Origin: a virus
DNA length: 28,490 nt
IMG/VR virus record: IMGVR_UViG_3300025138_012327
Coordinates: 1 to 28,490 of that record
Reading direction: 5' to 3' (one strand)
Each line of letters begins with the position of its first letter. The first letter of the stretch is position 1. Made by a program: the position numbers and the translations under genes. Shown piece by piece: positions 15,828 through 23,112 of the stretch. Below the pieces are notes generated by a model that saw only the letters and a list, made by a program, of their open reading frames with translations, did no database searches and was not told where the DNA came from.

Positions 15828-16576
15828 AAGTATTAGTAATAGGAGATAGTTGTTTAGATGAATACATTTATTGTACAATAGATAGATTTTGCCCAGATGC
15901 ACCTGTACCTATCTTAAAACCAGAATCATATGTTTCAACTGAAGGTATGGCCGGTAATGTAGCTGATAATTTAAGAGCACTAGGAGCTGAAGTTGATTTG
16001 ATTTCAAATGCTAATAGAATTAAAAAAACAAGATATGTTGATGAAAGAACAAATCATATGTTTGTTAGAATTGATGAAGGTGAAGATGATATATTTCCTA
16101 TAGCTAAAAAAACATTAGAAAATATTGAATGGAATAAATATGATGCTGTTGTTATAAGTGATTATTGTAAAGGGTTTCTTACAGAAGATGAAATAGCTTA
16201 TATTTCCTATCAACATACAAATACTTTTTTAGATACTAAAAAATTATTAGGTTCTTGGGTTGAAAATATTACATTTATAAAAATTAATGATGTAGAACAT
16301 AAATTTAATTTAGATAATCTTTATTCAATTAATATGATTGAAAAAATGATTATTACTAGAGGATCTAATGGTGCAGAATATTGCAAAACTATATATCCTG
16401 TAGATAAAGTAGATGTTAGAGATACCAGCGGAGCTGGTGATACATTTATGGCTGGTTTAGTATACGCATATATAACCGAAAATAACGTAGAAAATGCGAT
16501 TAAATTCGCAAATAAATGTTCTACTCAAGTAGTACAGAAAAAAGGTACTGCAAAAATAAACAAAAAAGAATTATGA
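15821..16576 (+). CDS. PfkB-family sugar kinase, HldE kinase-domain-like, shortened
   Basis: 251 residues. The opening VKVLVIGDSCLDEYIYCTID, then RFCPDAPVP, then EGMAGNVADNLRALGAEVDL is that of heptose-7-phosphate kinase (HldE/RfaE N-terminal domain). DTSGAGDTF at 201-209 holds the catalytic Asp 207. HldE kinase domains are usually about 310 residues; here the part between LISNAN and KKTRYVDERTNHMFVRIDE is roughly 40 residues short. There is no cytidylyl/adenylyltransferase domain attached. It probably phosphorylates a sugar 7- or 1-position, but the substrate may have changed. I use ATG 15821, whose product begins at the conserved strand, over an upstream TTG at 15809. Confidence 0.8.
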   Translation: MVKVLVIGDSCLDEYIYCTIDRFCPDAPVPILKPESYVSTEGMAGNVADNLRALGAEVDLISNANRIKKTRYVDERTNHMFVRIDEGEDDIFPIAKKTLENIEWNKYDAVVISDYCKGFLTEDEIAYISYQHTNTFLDTKKLLGSWVENITFIKINDVEHKFNLDNLYSINMIEKMIITRGSNGAEYCKTIYPVDKVDVRDTSGAGDTFMAGLVYAYITENNVENAIKFANKCSTQVVQKKGTAKINKKEL

Positions 16577-17109
16577 AATATCAATTTAGTAAAGTATTAA
16601 AAGATGTAGCAATTATCACACCTGATATACATTATGATTATAGGGGTGAATACATTGAAACTTGGAATAGTGAAAACTATAAAATATTTGATCATTTAGT
16701 TAATAACAATAAACCTATAATATTTAAACAAGATGATATTAGCACATCAGTAAAACATACATTAAGAGGATTACATGGTGATGATAAAACATGGAAATTA
16801 GTTTCATGTGTTTATGGTTCATTGTTACAAGTAGTGGTTGATATGAGAGAGTCAAGTGATACTTACTTAAAATATGATATGTTCAGCATTAATGATAAGA
16901 ATAGGAACCAAATATTAGTACCACCTGGTTTTGCTAATGGTCATTTAGTAATGAGTGACTTTGGAGTATTTAGTTATAAACAATCAACACTATATACAGG
17001 TGCATCAACTCAATTTACAGTTAGGTGGGATGATAAAAAAATAAATATTCCTTGGCCTATTAATAATCCTATATTATCTTCCAGGGATAACAACGCAAAA
17101 TCACTATGA
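16573..17109 (+). CDS. dTDP-sugar 3,5-epimerase-like protein (RmlC family)
   Basis: 178 residues, a cupin of the RmlC family (about 180-185 usual). TLRGLHGDDKTWKLVSCVYG at 63-82 carries the catalytic His 68. VVVDMRESSDTYLKYD matches the VDxRxxSxT block, and ILVPPGFANGHLV at 114-126 is the second cupin block. The standard motif there is GFAHGF; here it is GFANGH, with the His moved by two positions. WDDKKINIPWPINNPILSSRD at the end is canonical in type. It probably epimerises or isomerises a nucleotide-bound keto sugar. I start it at ATG 16573 (ATGA overlap) and not at 16516, which lies inside the kinase gene. Confidence 0.82.
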   Translation: MKYQFSKVLKDVAIITPDIHYDYRGEYIETWNSENYKIFDHLVNNNKPIIFKQDDISTSVKHTLRGLHGDDKTWKLVSCVYGSLLQVVVDMRESSDTYLKYDMFSINDKNRNQILVPPGFANGHLVMSDFGVFSYKQSTLYTGASTQFTVRWDDKKINIPWPINNPILSSRDNNAKSL

Positions 17110-18047
17110 AAGAAAACGTACTAATAACAGGGGGAGCTGGTTATCTAGGGTCAGTATTAGTTGAAGTATTATTAGATAACGGTTATAATGTAACTGTATT
17201 TGATAATTTGATGTATAAACAAACATCATTATTACATTTATGTGATGATAAAAGCTTTAATTTTATTAAAGGTGATGTTACTAATAAAAAAGAATTTCTA
17301 CCCCAAATTATTAATAATGATGTAATTATTCCTTTAGCTGCTATAGTAGGAGCTCCGGCTTGTGATTCTAATGAAGAATTAGCAACAGCTATTAATTATA
17401 GTCAAATTGAATTTATTGTAGATAATTTAAGAAAAGATCAAAAATTAATTATGCCTAATACTAACAGCCAATATGGTAGTTCAGAAAACATAATTACTGA
17501 GGATTCCCCATTCAACCCTTTATCCCATTATGCTATTACAAAATGTAAAGCCGAAGAATATATAATGGATTGGGGTAATGGTATTTGTTTAAGGTTAGCT
17601 ACTGTGTTTGGTTCATCTCCTAGAATGCGTACTGATTTACTAGTAAATGATTTTGTTTATAAAACTTTAACAGAGGGATGTTTAGTATTATTTCAATCAC
17701 ATTTTAAAAGAAATTATATACACGTAAGAGATATTGCGTATACTTTTCTCCATTGTATTGAAAATTATGATAAATTAAATGGTGAAGTATTTAATGTAGG
17801 GTTATCTAACGCTAATTTAAATAAAAAAGAATTAGCTGAAACTATTAAAAAATATTTTCCAAAGTTAGTAATTATTGAAAATGAATTTTCAACTGATATA
17901 GATAATAGAAATTATATAGTATCTAATGATAAATTAGAAGCAACAGGATGGAAGCCAAGATACACTATTGAAGATGGTATTGATGAATTAATTTCAGCAT
18001 ACAAAATGGTTATTACAGATAATAATAAAAAATATACAAATTTATGA
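17106..18047 (+). CDS. NAD-dependent nucleotide-sugar epimerase/dehydratase (extended SDR)
   Basis: 313 residues. The dinucleotide loop VLITGGAGYLGSVLVEVLL is at about 4-22, PLAAIVGAPACDSN near 76-89, and the catalytic pair is in SHYAITKCKAEEYI (YxxxK). NSQYGSS provides the Ser/Gln region, and FKRNYIHVRDIAYTFLHCIE is the usual substrate-side segment. It uses NAD(P) to rearrange a nucleotide sugar, likely acting on the same substrate line as the RmlC-like neighbour. Overlaps are ATGA at the start and 4 nt with the methyltransferase at the end. Substrate cannot be stated. Confidence 0.87.
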   Translation: MKENVLITGGAGYLGSVLVEVLLDNGYNVTVFDNLMYKQTSLLHLCDDKSFNFIKGDVTNKKEFLPQIINNDVIIPLAAIVGAPACDSNEELATAINYSQIEFIVDNLRKDQKLIMPNTNSQYGSSENIITEDSPFNPLSHYAITKCKAEEYIMDWGNGICLRLATVFGSSPRMRTDLLVNDFVYKTLTEGCLVLFQSHFKRNYIHVRDIAYTFLHCIENYDKLNGEVFNVGLSNANLNKKELAETIKKYFPKLVIIENEFSTDIDNRNYIVSNDKLEATGWKPRYTIEDGIDELISAYKMVITDNNKKYTNL

Positions 18048-18691
18048 TAACCCTTAAAACTAATAACCCTATTGCAGTTAATTCCCCTGATCATATTTTT
18101 CCTTGGGGTACTAAAAGGGATAATTTTACAAATGATGGTTTTATAGATGAAACAATAGATTTTTGGAAACAAAGAGGGAAAGATAAATTTAATTTTTTAG
18201 ATTTAGGATGTTCTGGTGGTCAATTAGTTATAGATTATATTGATAGAGGACATTTAGGCATAGGATTAGAAGGAAGTAATTATAGTGTAATTAATAAAAG
18301 AGCAAATTGGCCAAAATATCATAATAAAAATTTATTTACTTGTGATGTTACAAAAAAATATGAATTATTTGAGAATAATAAAAAATTAAAATTTGATGTT
18401 ATTACAGCATGGGAAGTTATAGAACATATTAGCCCAAATGATCAAAAATCATTTTTTAAATATATAAATGACAATTTAAATAGTGGAGGATTTTTTTGTG
18501 GTTCTATTTCTATTAGAGAAGAAATTATAGAAGGTCATGCTTTACATCAAACTGTTTGGGATGAAAATACTTGGTATAAAAATTTTCCTGATATTTTAAA
18601 AGATACTACTTTGAACTTATATCAATATCCATTTACTAATAAAGTAAGAAATTTAGATGATTCTTTTTATATACTGTTATTAAAATCCTAA
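18044..18691 (+). CDS. Class I SAM-dependent methyltransferase
   Basis: 215 residues. The SAM loop FNFLDLGCSGGQLVIDYIDR is at about 46-65, an acidic residue follows in GIGLEGSNYS, and VITAWEVIEHISPNDQ, then LNSGGFFCGSI are motifs of methyltransferase families acting on sugars and small molecules. The N-terminal part (NSPDHIFPWGTKRDNFTNDG) resembles a substrate-side lid. Its place inside the sugar cassette suggests O- or N-methylation of the sugar or glycan. No DNA-methyltransferase motif (DPPY/NPPY) is seen, so a base methylase is unlikely. Confidence 0.82.
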   Translation: MITLKTNNPIAVNSPDHIFPWGTKRDNFTNDGFIDETIDFWKQRGKDKFNFLDLGCSGGQLVIDYIDRGHLGIGLEGSNYSVINKRANWPKYHNKNLFTCDVTKKYELFENNKKLKFDVITAWEVIEHISPNDQKSFFKYINDNLNSGGFFCGSISIREEIIEGHALHQTVWDENTWYKNFPDILKDTTLNLYQYPFTNKVRNLDDSFYILLLKS

Positions 18692-18695
18692 AAAA

Positions 18696-19343
18696 GTGAA
18701 AAATATTGTAAACAATTTATTAAATGATTCTCCACAAAAATTTGTAGACTTAATCATGACTTATCCTCATTACACAACAAAATATGGAAGTTTAAAACAT
18801 GCAGCTCAAAAATCAAACAGAGAAGGATTGTGGTTAGAATTTGGTTCATTTAGTGGGGAAACATTAAAGTTACTAACACATTTAACTAGTCAAAAGTTAT
18901 ATGGGTTTGACTCGTGGGAGGGTTTACCTGAAGATTGGAATGATGAAAACCCTAAAGGAAAATTTAATACAGAAGGAAAACCTCCATTTGAACCCCTTCC
19001 TCAAATGGAATTAGTTAAAGGATGGTTTAATGATACAATACCCCAATTTATTAAAAACCAGGATAGTATTGATTTGGACTTTTTACACTTAGATGCTGAT
19101 TTATACTCATCAACAAAGTGTGTTTTTGATAATTTTAAACCTTATTTTAAGGGTAAAGTAATATTAACTTTTGATGAATTTTTTGGATATGATGGTTGGG
19201 AAAATCATGAATATAAAGCATTTAAAGAGTTTATTTCAGATATAAAAGATAATATTAAAAATTTAAAAATTTTATCATATTCATATAATGGTGTTAACGT
19301 TTTAGGGTATCATCCCACGGCTTTTGAAATTAACTTTAAATAA
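18696..19343 (+). CDS. TylF-like SAM-dependent methyltransferase
   Basis: 215 residues starting at GTG 18696. GLWLEFGSFSGETLKLLTH at about 48-66 is the SAM loop, followed by YGFDSWEGLPEDWN and LDFLHLDADLYSSTKCVFDN, then VILTFDEFFGYDGWENHE. The FDSWEGLP and HLDADLYSST segments mark the TylF/macrocin-O-methyltransferase family, which methylates sugar hydroxyls and depends on a metal bound by the Asp residues. The GTG start lies just after the previous stop; the next Met is at about residue 22 and would lose the N-terminal helix. It could add a methyl cap to the phage-made glycan. Confidence 0.82.
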   Translation: MKNIVNNLLNDSPQKFVDLIMTYPHYTTKYGSLKHAAQKSNREGLWLEFGSFSGETLKLLTHLTSQKLYGFDSWEGLPEDWNDENPKGKFNTEGKPPFEPLPQMELVKGWFNDTIPQFIKNQDSIDLDFLHLDADLYSSTKCVFDNFKPYFKGKVILTFDEFFGYDGWENHEYKAFKEFISDIKDNIKNLKILSYSYNGVNVLGYHPTAFEINFK

Positions 19344-19349
19344 AATAGC

Positions 19350-20255
19350 ATGAAAATTTTAATAACTGGATCTACTGGATTTGTAGGTAAACATTTAATA
19401 AAGACCCTAAAAATGGGTCATTTAAATTTTGAGGAAGATCATGAAATAACTGAAATAAATTCTACTAACTTTAGTAGTATGTGGTCATTAGAAAAAAATT
19501 CTTATGATGTAATTATTCATTTAGCTGTAAAAACAGCAGCAGGAGGATATTGCCAACAACATCCAGGAGAACAATGGATAGTTAATTCTAGTATTAATAC
19601 TGATATGTTAGCATATTGGACTCAATATCAACAAAGAGCAACAATGATTACCTTTGGTTCATCATGTAGTTATAGTAATAATGAAGTTAAATCAGAAGAT
19701 AATTATTTAAAAGGAGAAGTTGAAAAAGGATATGAAGTATATGGAAATGTTAAACGTAACTTGTTAATAGGATTAAATGCATTAAAGTCAGAATTTCAAA
19801 TGGATTCTTATTATTTAATTCCTTCTGTATTTTATGGTCCTGAATATGATTTAGAGGATAAACATTTTATTTTTGATCTAATTAGAAAAATAGTAAGTGC
19901 AAAAAATGGTGGAGATGAAGTAGTTTTATGGGGTGACGGAAGTCAAGAAAGAGAATTAATTTATATAGATGATGCTGTAGATATTATTATAGCATGTATA
20001 AATAATGCAGATGCTCCTAAAATGCTTAACTTATCGTCAGGTAAAACACATACTCTTAAAGAATATGCTCAAACAATATGTGATATAGTAGATTATGATT
20101 ATAATTTAATTAAATGGGATACTAATGCCTTTGTAGGATCTAAAAGCAAAAAATTAGTTAATACTCATTTAAAAAAATATCCATTCACCTCATTAAAAAA
20201 GGGTTTAAAAAATACAATTAAATATTATGAAAATAGCATCGGTAGTAGTAAATAG
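19350..20255 (+). CDS. fcl-like: GDP-L-fucose synthase-like NADPH epimerase/reductase
   Basis: 301 residues. MKILITGSTGFVGKHLI is the dinucleotide loop. FGSSCSYSN at about 102-110 aligns with the GSSCIYP of E. coli GDP-fucose synthase, keeping the catalytic Ser and Cys; YGNVK at 131-135 is the YxxxK pair. YGPEYDLEDKHFIFDLIRK keeps the catalytic His before the hydrophobic stretch, and VVLWGDGSQERELIYIDDAV matches the VWGSGxxxREFxxVDD block. The enzyme turns GDP-4-keto-6-deoxymannose into GDP-fucose. The GDP-mannose 4,6-dehydratase that precedes it in the pathway is not in this window, so that step would be the host's or elsewhere in the phage. It pairs with the GT10-like gene. Confidence 0.82.
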   Translation: MKILITGSTGFVGKHLIKTLKMGHLNFEEDHEITEINSTNFSSMWSLEKNSYDVIIHLAVKTAAGGYCQQHPGEQWIVNSSINTDMLAYWTQYQQRATMITFGSSCSYSNNEVKSEDNYLKGEVEKGYEVYGNVKRNLLIGLNALKSEFQMDSYYLIPSVFYGPEYDLEDKHFIFDLIRKIVSAKNGGDEVVLWGDGSQERELIYIDDAVDIIIACINNADAPKMLNLSSGKTHTLKEYAQTICDIVDYDYNLIKWDTNAFVGSKSKKLVNTHLKKYPFTSLKKGLKNTIKYYENSIGSSK

Positions 20256-21099
20256 AAATGATGGTTATAAAGATTTTAAAAGGGGGATAATTCATTTTAA
20301 ATTAATGGATGAAACTTTTGATGAAGTTAATTATGTTGATTGGAATTCTTCAAAAGGATCATTTATATGGGAAATTGAAAATAAAATTCCTACTAAAGGT
20401 AAAATCAGACACTATTGCATCCCTCCTAGTGTAGTTAGGCAAATTATAATGGATAAAAATGCCCAAAAATGTAATGAAGCATTAAGTAGAAATATAGCGA
20501 TTAGGAGAAGTAATGCAGATTGGATTGTATCTACAAACATAGATATTATCCCACCAACAAGAAGAGAATTAAAATCATTAATTAAAAATTTAAATAAAAA
20601 TACATTTTATACAATATCAAGAAGAGAAGCACCTAAAGATATAATATATAATACTCCTGTTAACAAATTACGTGAATCACTTTCAACTATACCAGCAAGA
20701 CATTTTCCAGCTAAGGTCACACAAAATGATAACTATAGTTTAATTAATTGTTGTGGGGATTTTCAGATAGCTCATAGAGATGTTTGGGATAAAATAAAAG
20801 GATTTGAAGAAGAGATGATATATGCTTGTTTTGTAGATACAAATGTACAGAAAAAAGCAGTATTAAATGGTTATAATTTAGAAGTATTATATGAACCAGC
20901 TTTATATCACATGGAACATGGGGCCTATTTTACTAAAGAAGATGGCACTAGAGTATTAGATTCTAATAATAAAGGCTCATTTAAAGGTGATAATAAAGCT
21001 TATAATGATGCCCACAAATGGGTTGAAAATTATGTTAAATCAAATAACAATAATAACTGGGGGCTTAATAATGTTAATATAGAAGTAGAAGTAATCTAA
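20227..21099 (+). CDS. Glycosyltransferase, GT2-like (GT-A fold)
   Basis: 290 residues. It begins IASVVVNRNDGYKDFKRGII, has an acidic metal site in STNIDIIPPTRREL, and ends the core with FEEEMIYACFVDTNVQKKAV followed by EPALYHMEHG. The DTNVQKKA...G pattern and the late His-x-x-His-like MEHG are typical of GT-A enzymes (the usual GxDxxxxxR segment). It overlaps the previous gene by 29 nt, an unusually long overlap here. The C-terminus is Asn-rich (KSNNNNNWGLNN). It is the last transferase of the cassette; donor sugar unknown. Confidence 0.75.
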   Translation: MKIASVVVNRNDGYKDFKRGIIHFKLMDETFDEVNYVDWNSSKGSFIWEIENKIPTKGKIRHYCIPPSVVRQIIMDKNAQKCNEALSRNIAIRRSNADWIVSTNIDIIPPTRRELKSLIKNLNKNTFYTISRREAPKDIIYNTPVNKLRESLSTIPARHFPAKVTQNDNYSLINCCGDFQIAHRDVWDKIKGFEEEMIYACFVDTNVQKKAVLNGYNLEVLYEPALYHMEHGAYFTKEDGTRVLDSNNKGSFKGDNKAYNDAHKWVENYVKSNNNNNWGLNNVNIEVEVI

Positions 21100-21109
21100 T
21101 ATTTATAAT

Positions 21110-21460
21110 ATGGATAATCTAAATACTACTTTAATGGAAAAAGATATAAAAAAACAAAAAAAAGAAACTACAAGTATTGAAATTGTTTACAATAATAGTG
21201 AAGACCTAAAAAAGCTGTCAACAAGAGAAGAATTTATTGAGTTTATACTGGAAGATAGTTTTAAAACTATAGAAATGGCTTTAGAAAATAAATTAGATAA
21301 GGTAGAATTATTTAATATATTTAATTTATCATTAGTAGTTGAGTTAGAAAAATCTAATTACAAAAACGTTCTTAACAATTTAGTTAAACATTGTATAGAT
21401 ACCGAAGATTATGAAAGATGTTCATTAATTCAAAATATTATAAAAAAATATGAAATATAA
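21110..21460 (+). CDS. UVR-like helical protein of unknown function (copy 1)
   Basis: 116 residues. The C-terminal 25 residues, LNNLVKHCIDTEDYERCSLI and onward, resemble the UVR domain (two helices with a short EDYERA turn) of UvrB/UvrC/ClpC-type proteins. The part before (FIEFILEDSFKTIEMALENK) is helical. The gene at 23113-23409 shares the same architecture, with the tail TLEENLQTFIYHEEYEVCSG. These look like diverged paralogues. A protein-binding role is likely by family analogy; partner unknown. It starts 10 nt after the sugar cassette and may be its last part. Confidence 0.55.
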   Translation: MDNLNTTLMEKDIKKQKKETTSIEIVYNNSEDLKKLSTREEFIEFILEDSFKTIEMALENKLDKVELFNIFNLSLVVELEKSNYKNVLNNLVKHCIDTEDYERCSLIQNIIKKYEI

Positions 21461-21599
21461 ATTTCAACAAAAATTATCAAATGAAATTTTAGGATATGTT
21501 GATGCTAGTAGTCTTGAAAATGCACAAAAATATTTTTCAAAAATCAAACATCTTCCATTAGATAAATTCCTCTTAATATTTGTAGTAGAAAAAGCATAA
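21450..21599 (+). CDS. Small protein of 49 residues, unknown function
   Basis: Begins MKYKFQQKLSNEILGYVDAS and ends in a hydrophobic FLLIFVVEKA tail. The frame overlaps the UVR-like gene by 11 nt and its TAA shares bases with the next ATG (TAATG, 21597-21601), the same coupling used by true neighbours here. The pattern of a short beta strand, a helix (SLENAQKYFSKIKHLP) and a second strand suggests a compact alpha/beta fold. No family recognised. Confidence 0.6.
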   Translation: MKYKFQQKLSNEILGYVDASSLENAQKYFSKIKHLPLDKFLLIFVVEKA

Positions 21600-21997
21600 T
21601 GGAAGAGGAAATTGAAGGAATGGATGATTTAAAGAATCTATTTGAAAAAATATTAGGATCTAATATTACGTTAAAGGATACAATGGTAGCTAATGAAGAA
21701 AGTGTATTTTGTTTATTAGTAAATAAATTAGATAAAGCTCATAAAGATGACGAAGCAATATTCGAATTAACAGGAATTGATCTAACAAAAGCTAAAAATG
21801 AATTGTGGTTTGTTATTGAAGCTTTATTAAAAATATCATATGGAAATGAATCTTTTGATATGATTATGTGGTACATTTTAGATAGGTTTAATCCTGATGG
21901 AAAAGTCGTTCCTTTTGAGGATGAAGAAGGAAAACAATTCTCATTACTTACAGCAAAAGATTTATTTCATTTTTTAAAACATAGGTTTCCCAACTAA
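21599..21997 (+). CDS. Acidic helical protein of unknown function
   Basis: 132 residues, acidic at the start (MEEEIEGMDDLKNLFEKILG), followed by helices VFCLLVNKLDKAHKD and ELWFVIEALLKISYG, and ending LLTAKDLFHFLKHRFPN. No catalytic or metal motif is evident and I do not recognise a family. It is followed by a promoter-bearing gap, so it closes the transcription unit that begins near 10446. Confidence 0.65.
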   Translation: MEEEIEGMDDLKNLFEKILGSNITLKDTMVANEESVFCLLVNKLDKAHKDDEAIFELTGIDLTKAKNELWFVIEALLKISYGNESFDMIMWYILDRFNPDGKVVPFEDEEGKQFSLLTAKDLFHFLKHRFPN

Positions 21998-21999
21998 AT

Positions 22000-22032
22000 T
22001 AGGATTATTCATTATTTTTTTGTATATTTACG
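22000..22032 (+). promoter_or_regulatory. Bacteroidota-type promoter for the accessory gene unit
   Basis: TAGG at 22000-22003, 19 nt, then TATATTTACG at 22023-22032, preceded by TTTTG. The -33 here is TAGG instead of TTGG, but the bases after it (GGATTATTCA) are identical to those at 4512-4521. The predicted start is near 22034, giving a 43-nt leader before the ATG at 22077. Confidence 0.6.
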
Positions 22033-22076
22033 TAGAAATTTATAGTTATATCGTAAGTATAATTAAATTATAAAAA

Positions 22077-22313
22077 ATGAATATAGAAATGATATCTTGC
22101 ATGTCTTGCAAGGAACCAATGCCAAAGTTAAGATTATCTAAATATGGATATAAAGTTTGTATTAATTGTTCAACAACCGGAGCTTATAGAGCTGTAACAA
22201 CAATAAACGGTACAGGAGACCATACATGGAATGATATTCAAATAATGACGCCTGAACAATATGATTCTTATGAAAAGAATGAGGAAAAAGCAAATAAAAT
22301 AAAAAACGAATAA
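22077..22313 (+). CDS. Small zinc-binding protein, DksA/TraR-type finger-like
   Basis: 78 residues. Cys 8, 11, 28 and 31 (SCMSC...VCINCS) form a four-cysteine zinc site. The spacing and RLSKYGYKVCINC resemble the zinc finger of DksA/TraR (RLxxxP...CIxC), but the long coiled coil of DksA is missing, so it is at most a truncated relative. The C-terminal 40 residues (NGTGDHTWNDIQIMTPEQYD) are not recognised. It is the first gene after the promoter at 22000-22032. A role in regulating transcription is possible but unsupported beyond the finger. Confidence 0.55.
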   Translation: MNIEMISCMSCKEPMPKLRLSKYGYKVCINCSTTGAYRAVTTINGTGDHTWNDIQIMTPEQYDSYEKNEEKANKIKNE

Positions 22314-22314
22314 T

Positions 22315-22941
22315 ATGCCTTTACCAAAACCATTGAGTAAAGAATTAATTGTAGGAGCTATGGGTAAAACCAAATCTAATAGAGCAGCTGCTAGATACTT
22401 AAATGTTTCCTACGTACATTATAAAAGATGGGCAAAGTTATATGAAAGTAAAACTCATGACAACCTATTTGAACAACATAAAAATCAATCAGGTAAAGGT
22501 ATTCCTAAATTTTTAAAAAGTAATGGTAAAGAACCAGCATTAATTGATATAATAGAAGGAAGAGTTGATGCATCATCATTTTCTCCTGATAAACTTAAAT
22601 ATAGACTTATAACTGAGGGGTATTTATTAGAAGAATGTAGTTCTTGTGGATTTCAAGAACGTAGAGTTTTAGATTATAAAATGCCTTTACTTCTCCATTT
22701 TAAAGATAATAATAAAAAAAATTATAGAAAGGAGAATATAGAATTACTTTGTTATAACCATTTTTTTCTTACTGTGGGGAATATTTTCTCAGATAAACAA
22801 GTTAAAGGTATTGAAGACCATAAACCTGTAAATCAAGGAGATGTAGAATGGGAATTAGATGACTATCAAAGACAAAGATTAATTGAATTAGGTTTAGAAA
22901 AAGAAGATGATGATGGTTTAGATTTAATATCCTATAAATGA
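22315..22941 (+). CDS. HTH plus HNH-like protein, possible DNA-binding nuclease or regulator
   Basis: 208 residues with two readable parts. Residues 20-42 (KSNRAAARYLNVSYVHYKRW) form a helix-turn-helix of the type seen in phage regulators. Residues 105-155 form a treble-clef/HNH-like module: ECSSCGF (Cys 108, 111), LLLHFKDNNKKNY (His 128) and ENIELLCYNHFF (Cys 146, His 149). HNH nucleases normally have CxxC...HxxD/N...CxxC; here the last Cys is His. The zinc-structural frame looks intact; whether it cuts DNA is uncertain. KNQSGKGIPKFLKSNG between the parts could bind DNA. The C-terminus is acidic. It overlaps the next small gene by ATGA. Confidence 0.6.
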   Translation: MPLPKPLSKELIVGAMGKTKSNRAAARYLNVSYVHYKRWAKLYESKTHDNLFEQHKNQSGKGIPKFLKSNGKEPALIDIIEGRVDASSFSPDKLKYRLITEGYLLEECSSCGFQERRVLDYKMPLLLHFKDNNKKNYRKENIELLCYNHFFLTVGNIFSDKQVKGIEDHKPVNQGDVEWELDDYQRQRLIELGLEKEDDDGLDLISYK

Positions 22942-23111
22942 AAAAAACAAGAAATATAAAAAAGAAAAAACATGATCAAATTATTAATGATTATGATAAA
23001 ATTAAATCTAGACATTTAGAAAAATTAGCTAACAAAATGCTAAAGGATGATGAAAAAAATGAGAAATTAAGAAATAAAAATATAAAAGGAGACTTTTTAG
23101 ACAAATTTTAA
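22938..23111 (+). CDS. Small lysine-rich protein (57 residues)
   Basis: MKKTRNIKKKKHDQIINDYD, then a charged helix to NIKGDFLDKF. The sequence is strongly basic at the N-terminus and alternates Lys and acidic residues after, consistent with one long helix. The start overlaps the HNH-like gene by ATGA and the stop is 1 nt before the next ATG, so position supports a real gene. Unknown function. Confidence 0.6.
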   Translation: MKKTRNIKKKKHDQIINDYDKIKSRHLEKLANKMLKDDEKNEKLRNKNIKGDFLDKF

Positions 23112-23112
23112 T

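Noticed and set aside
18044-18691. DNA methyltransferase of a restriction-modification or anti-restriction system
   Set aside because: The catalytic DPPY/NPPY or PC motifs are missing, there is no target-recognition domain, and the gene sits in the sugar cassette.
21998-22022. Terminator before the promoter at 22000
   Set aside because: There is a T-run (22014-22021) but no stable stem directly before it; CTAA/TTAG arms are too short to call.
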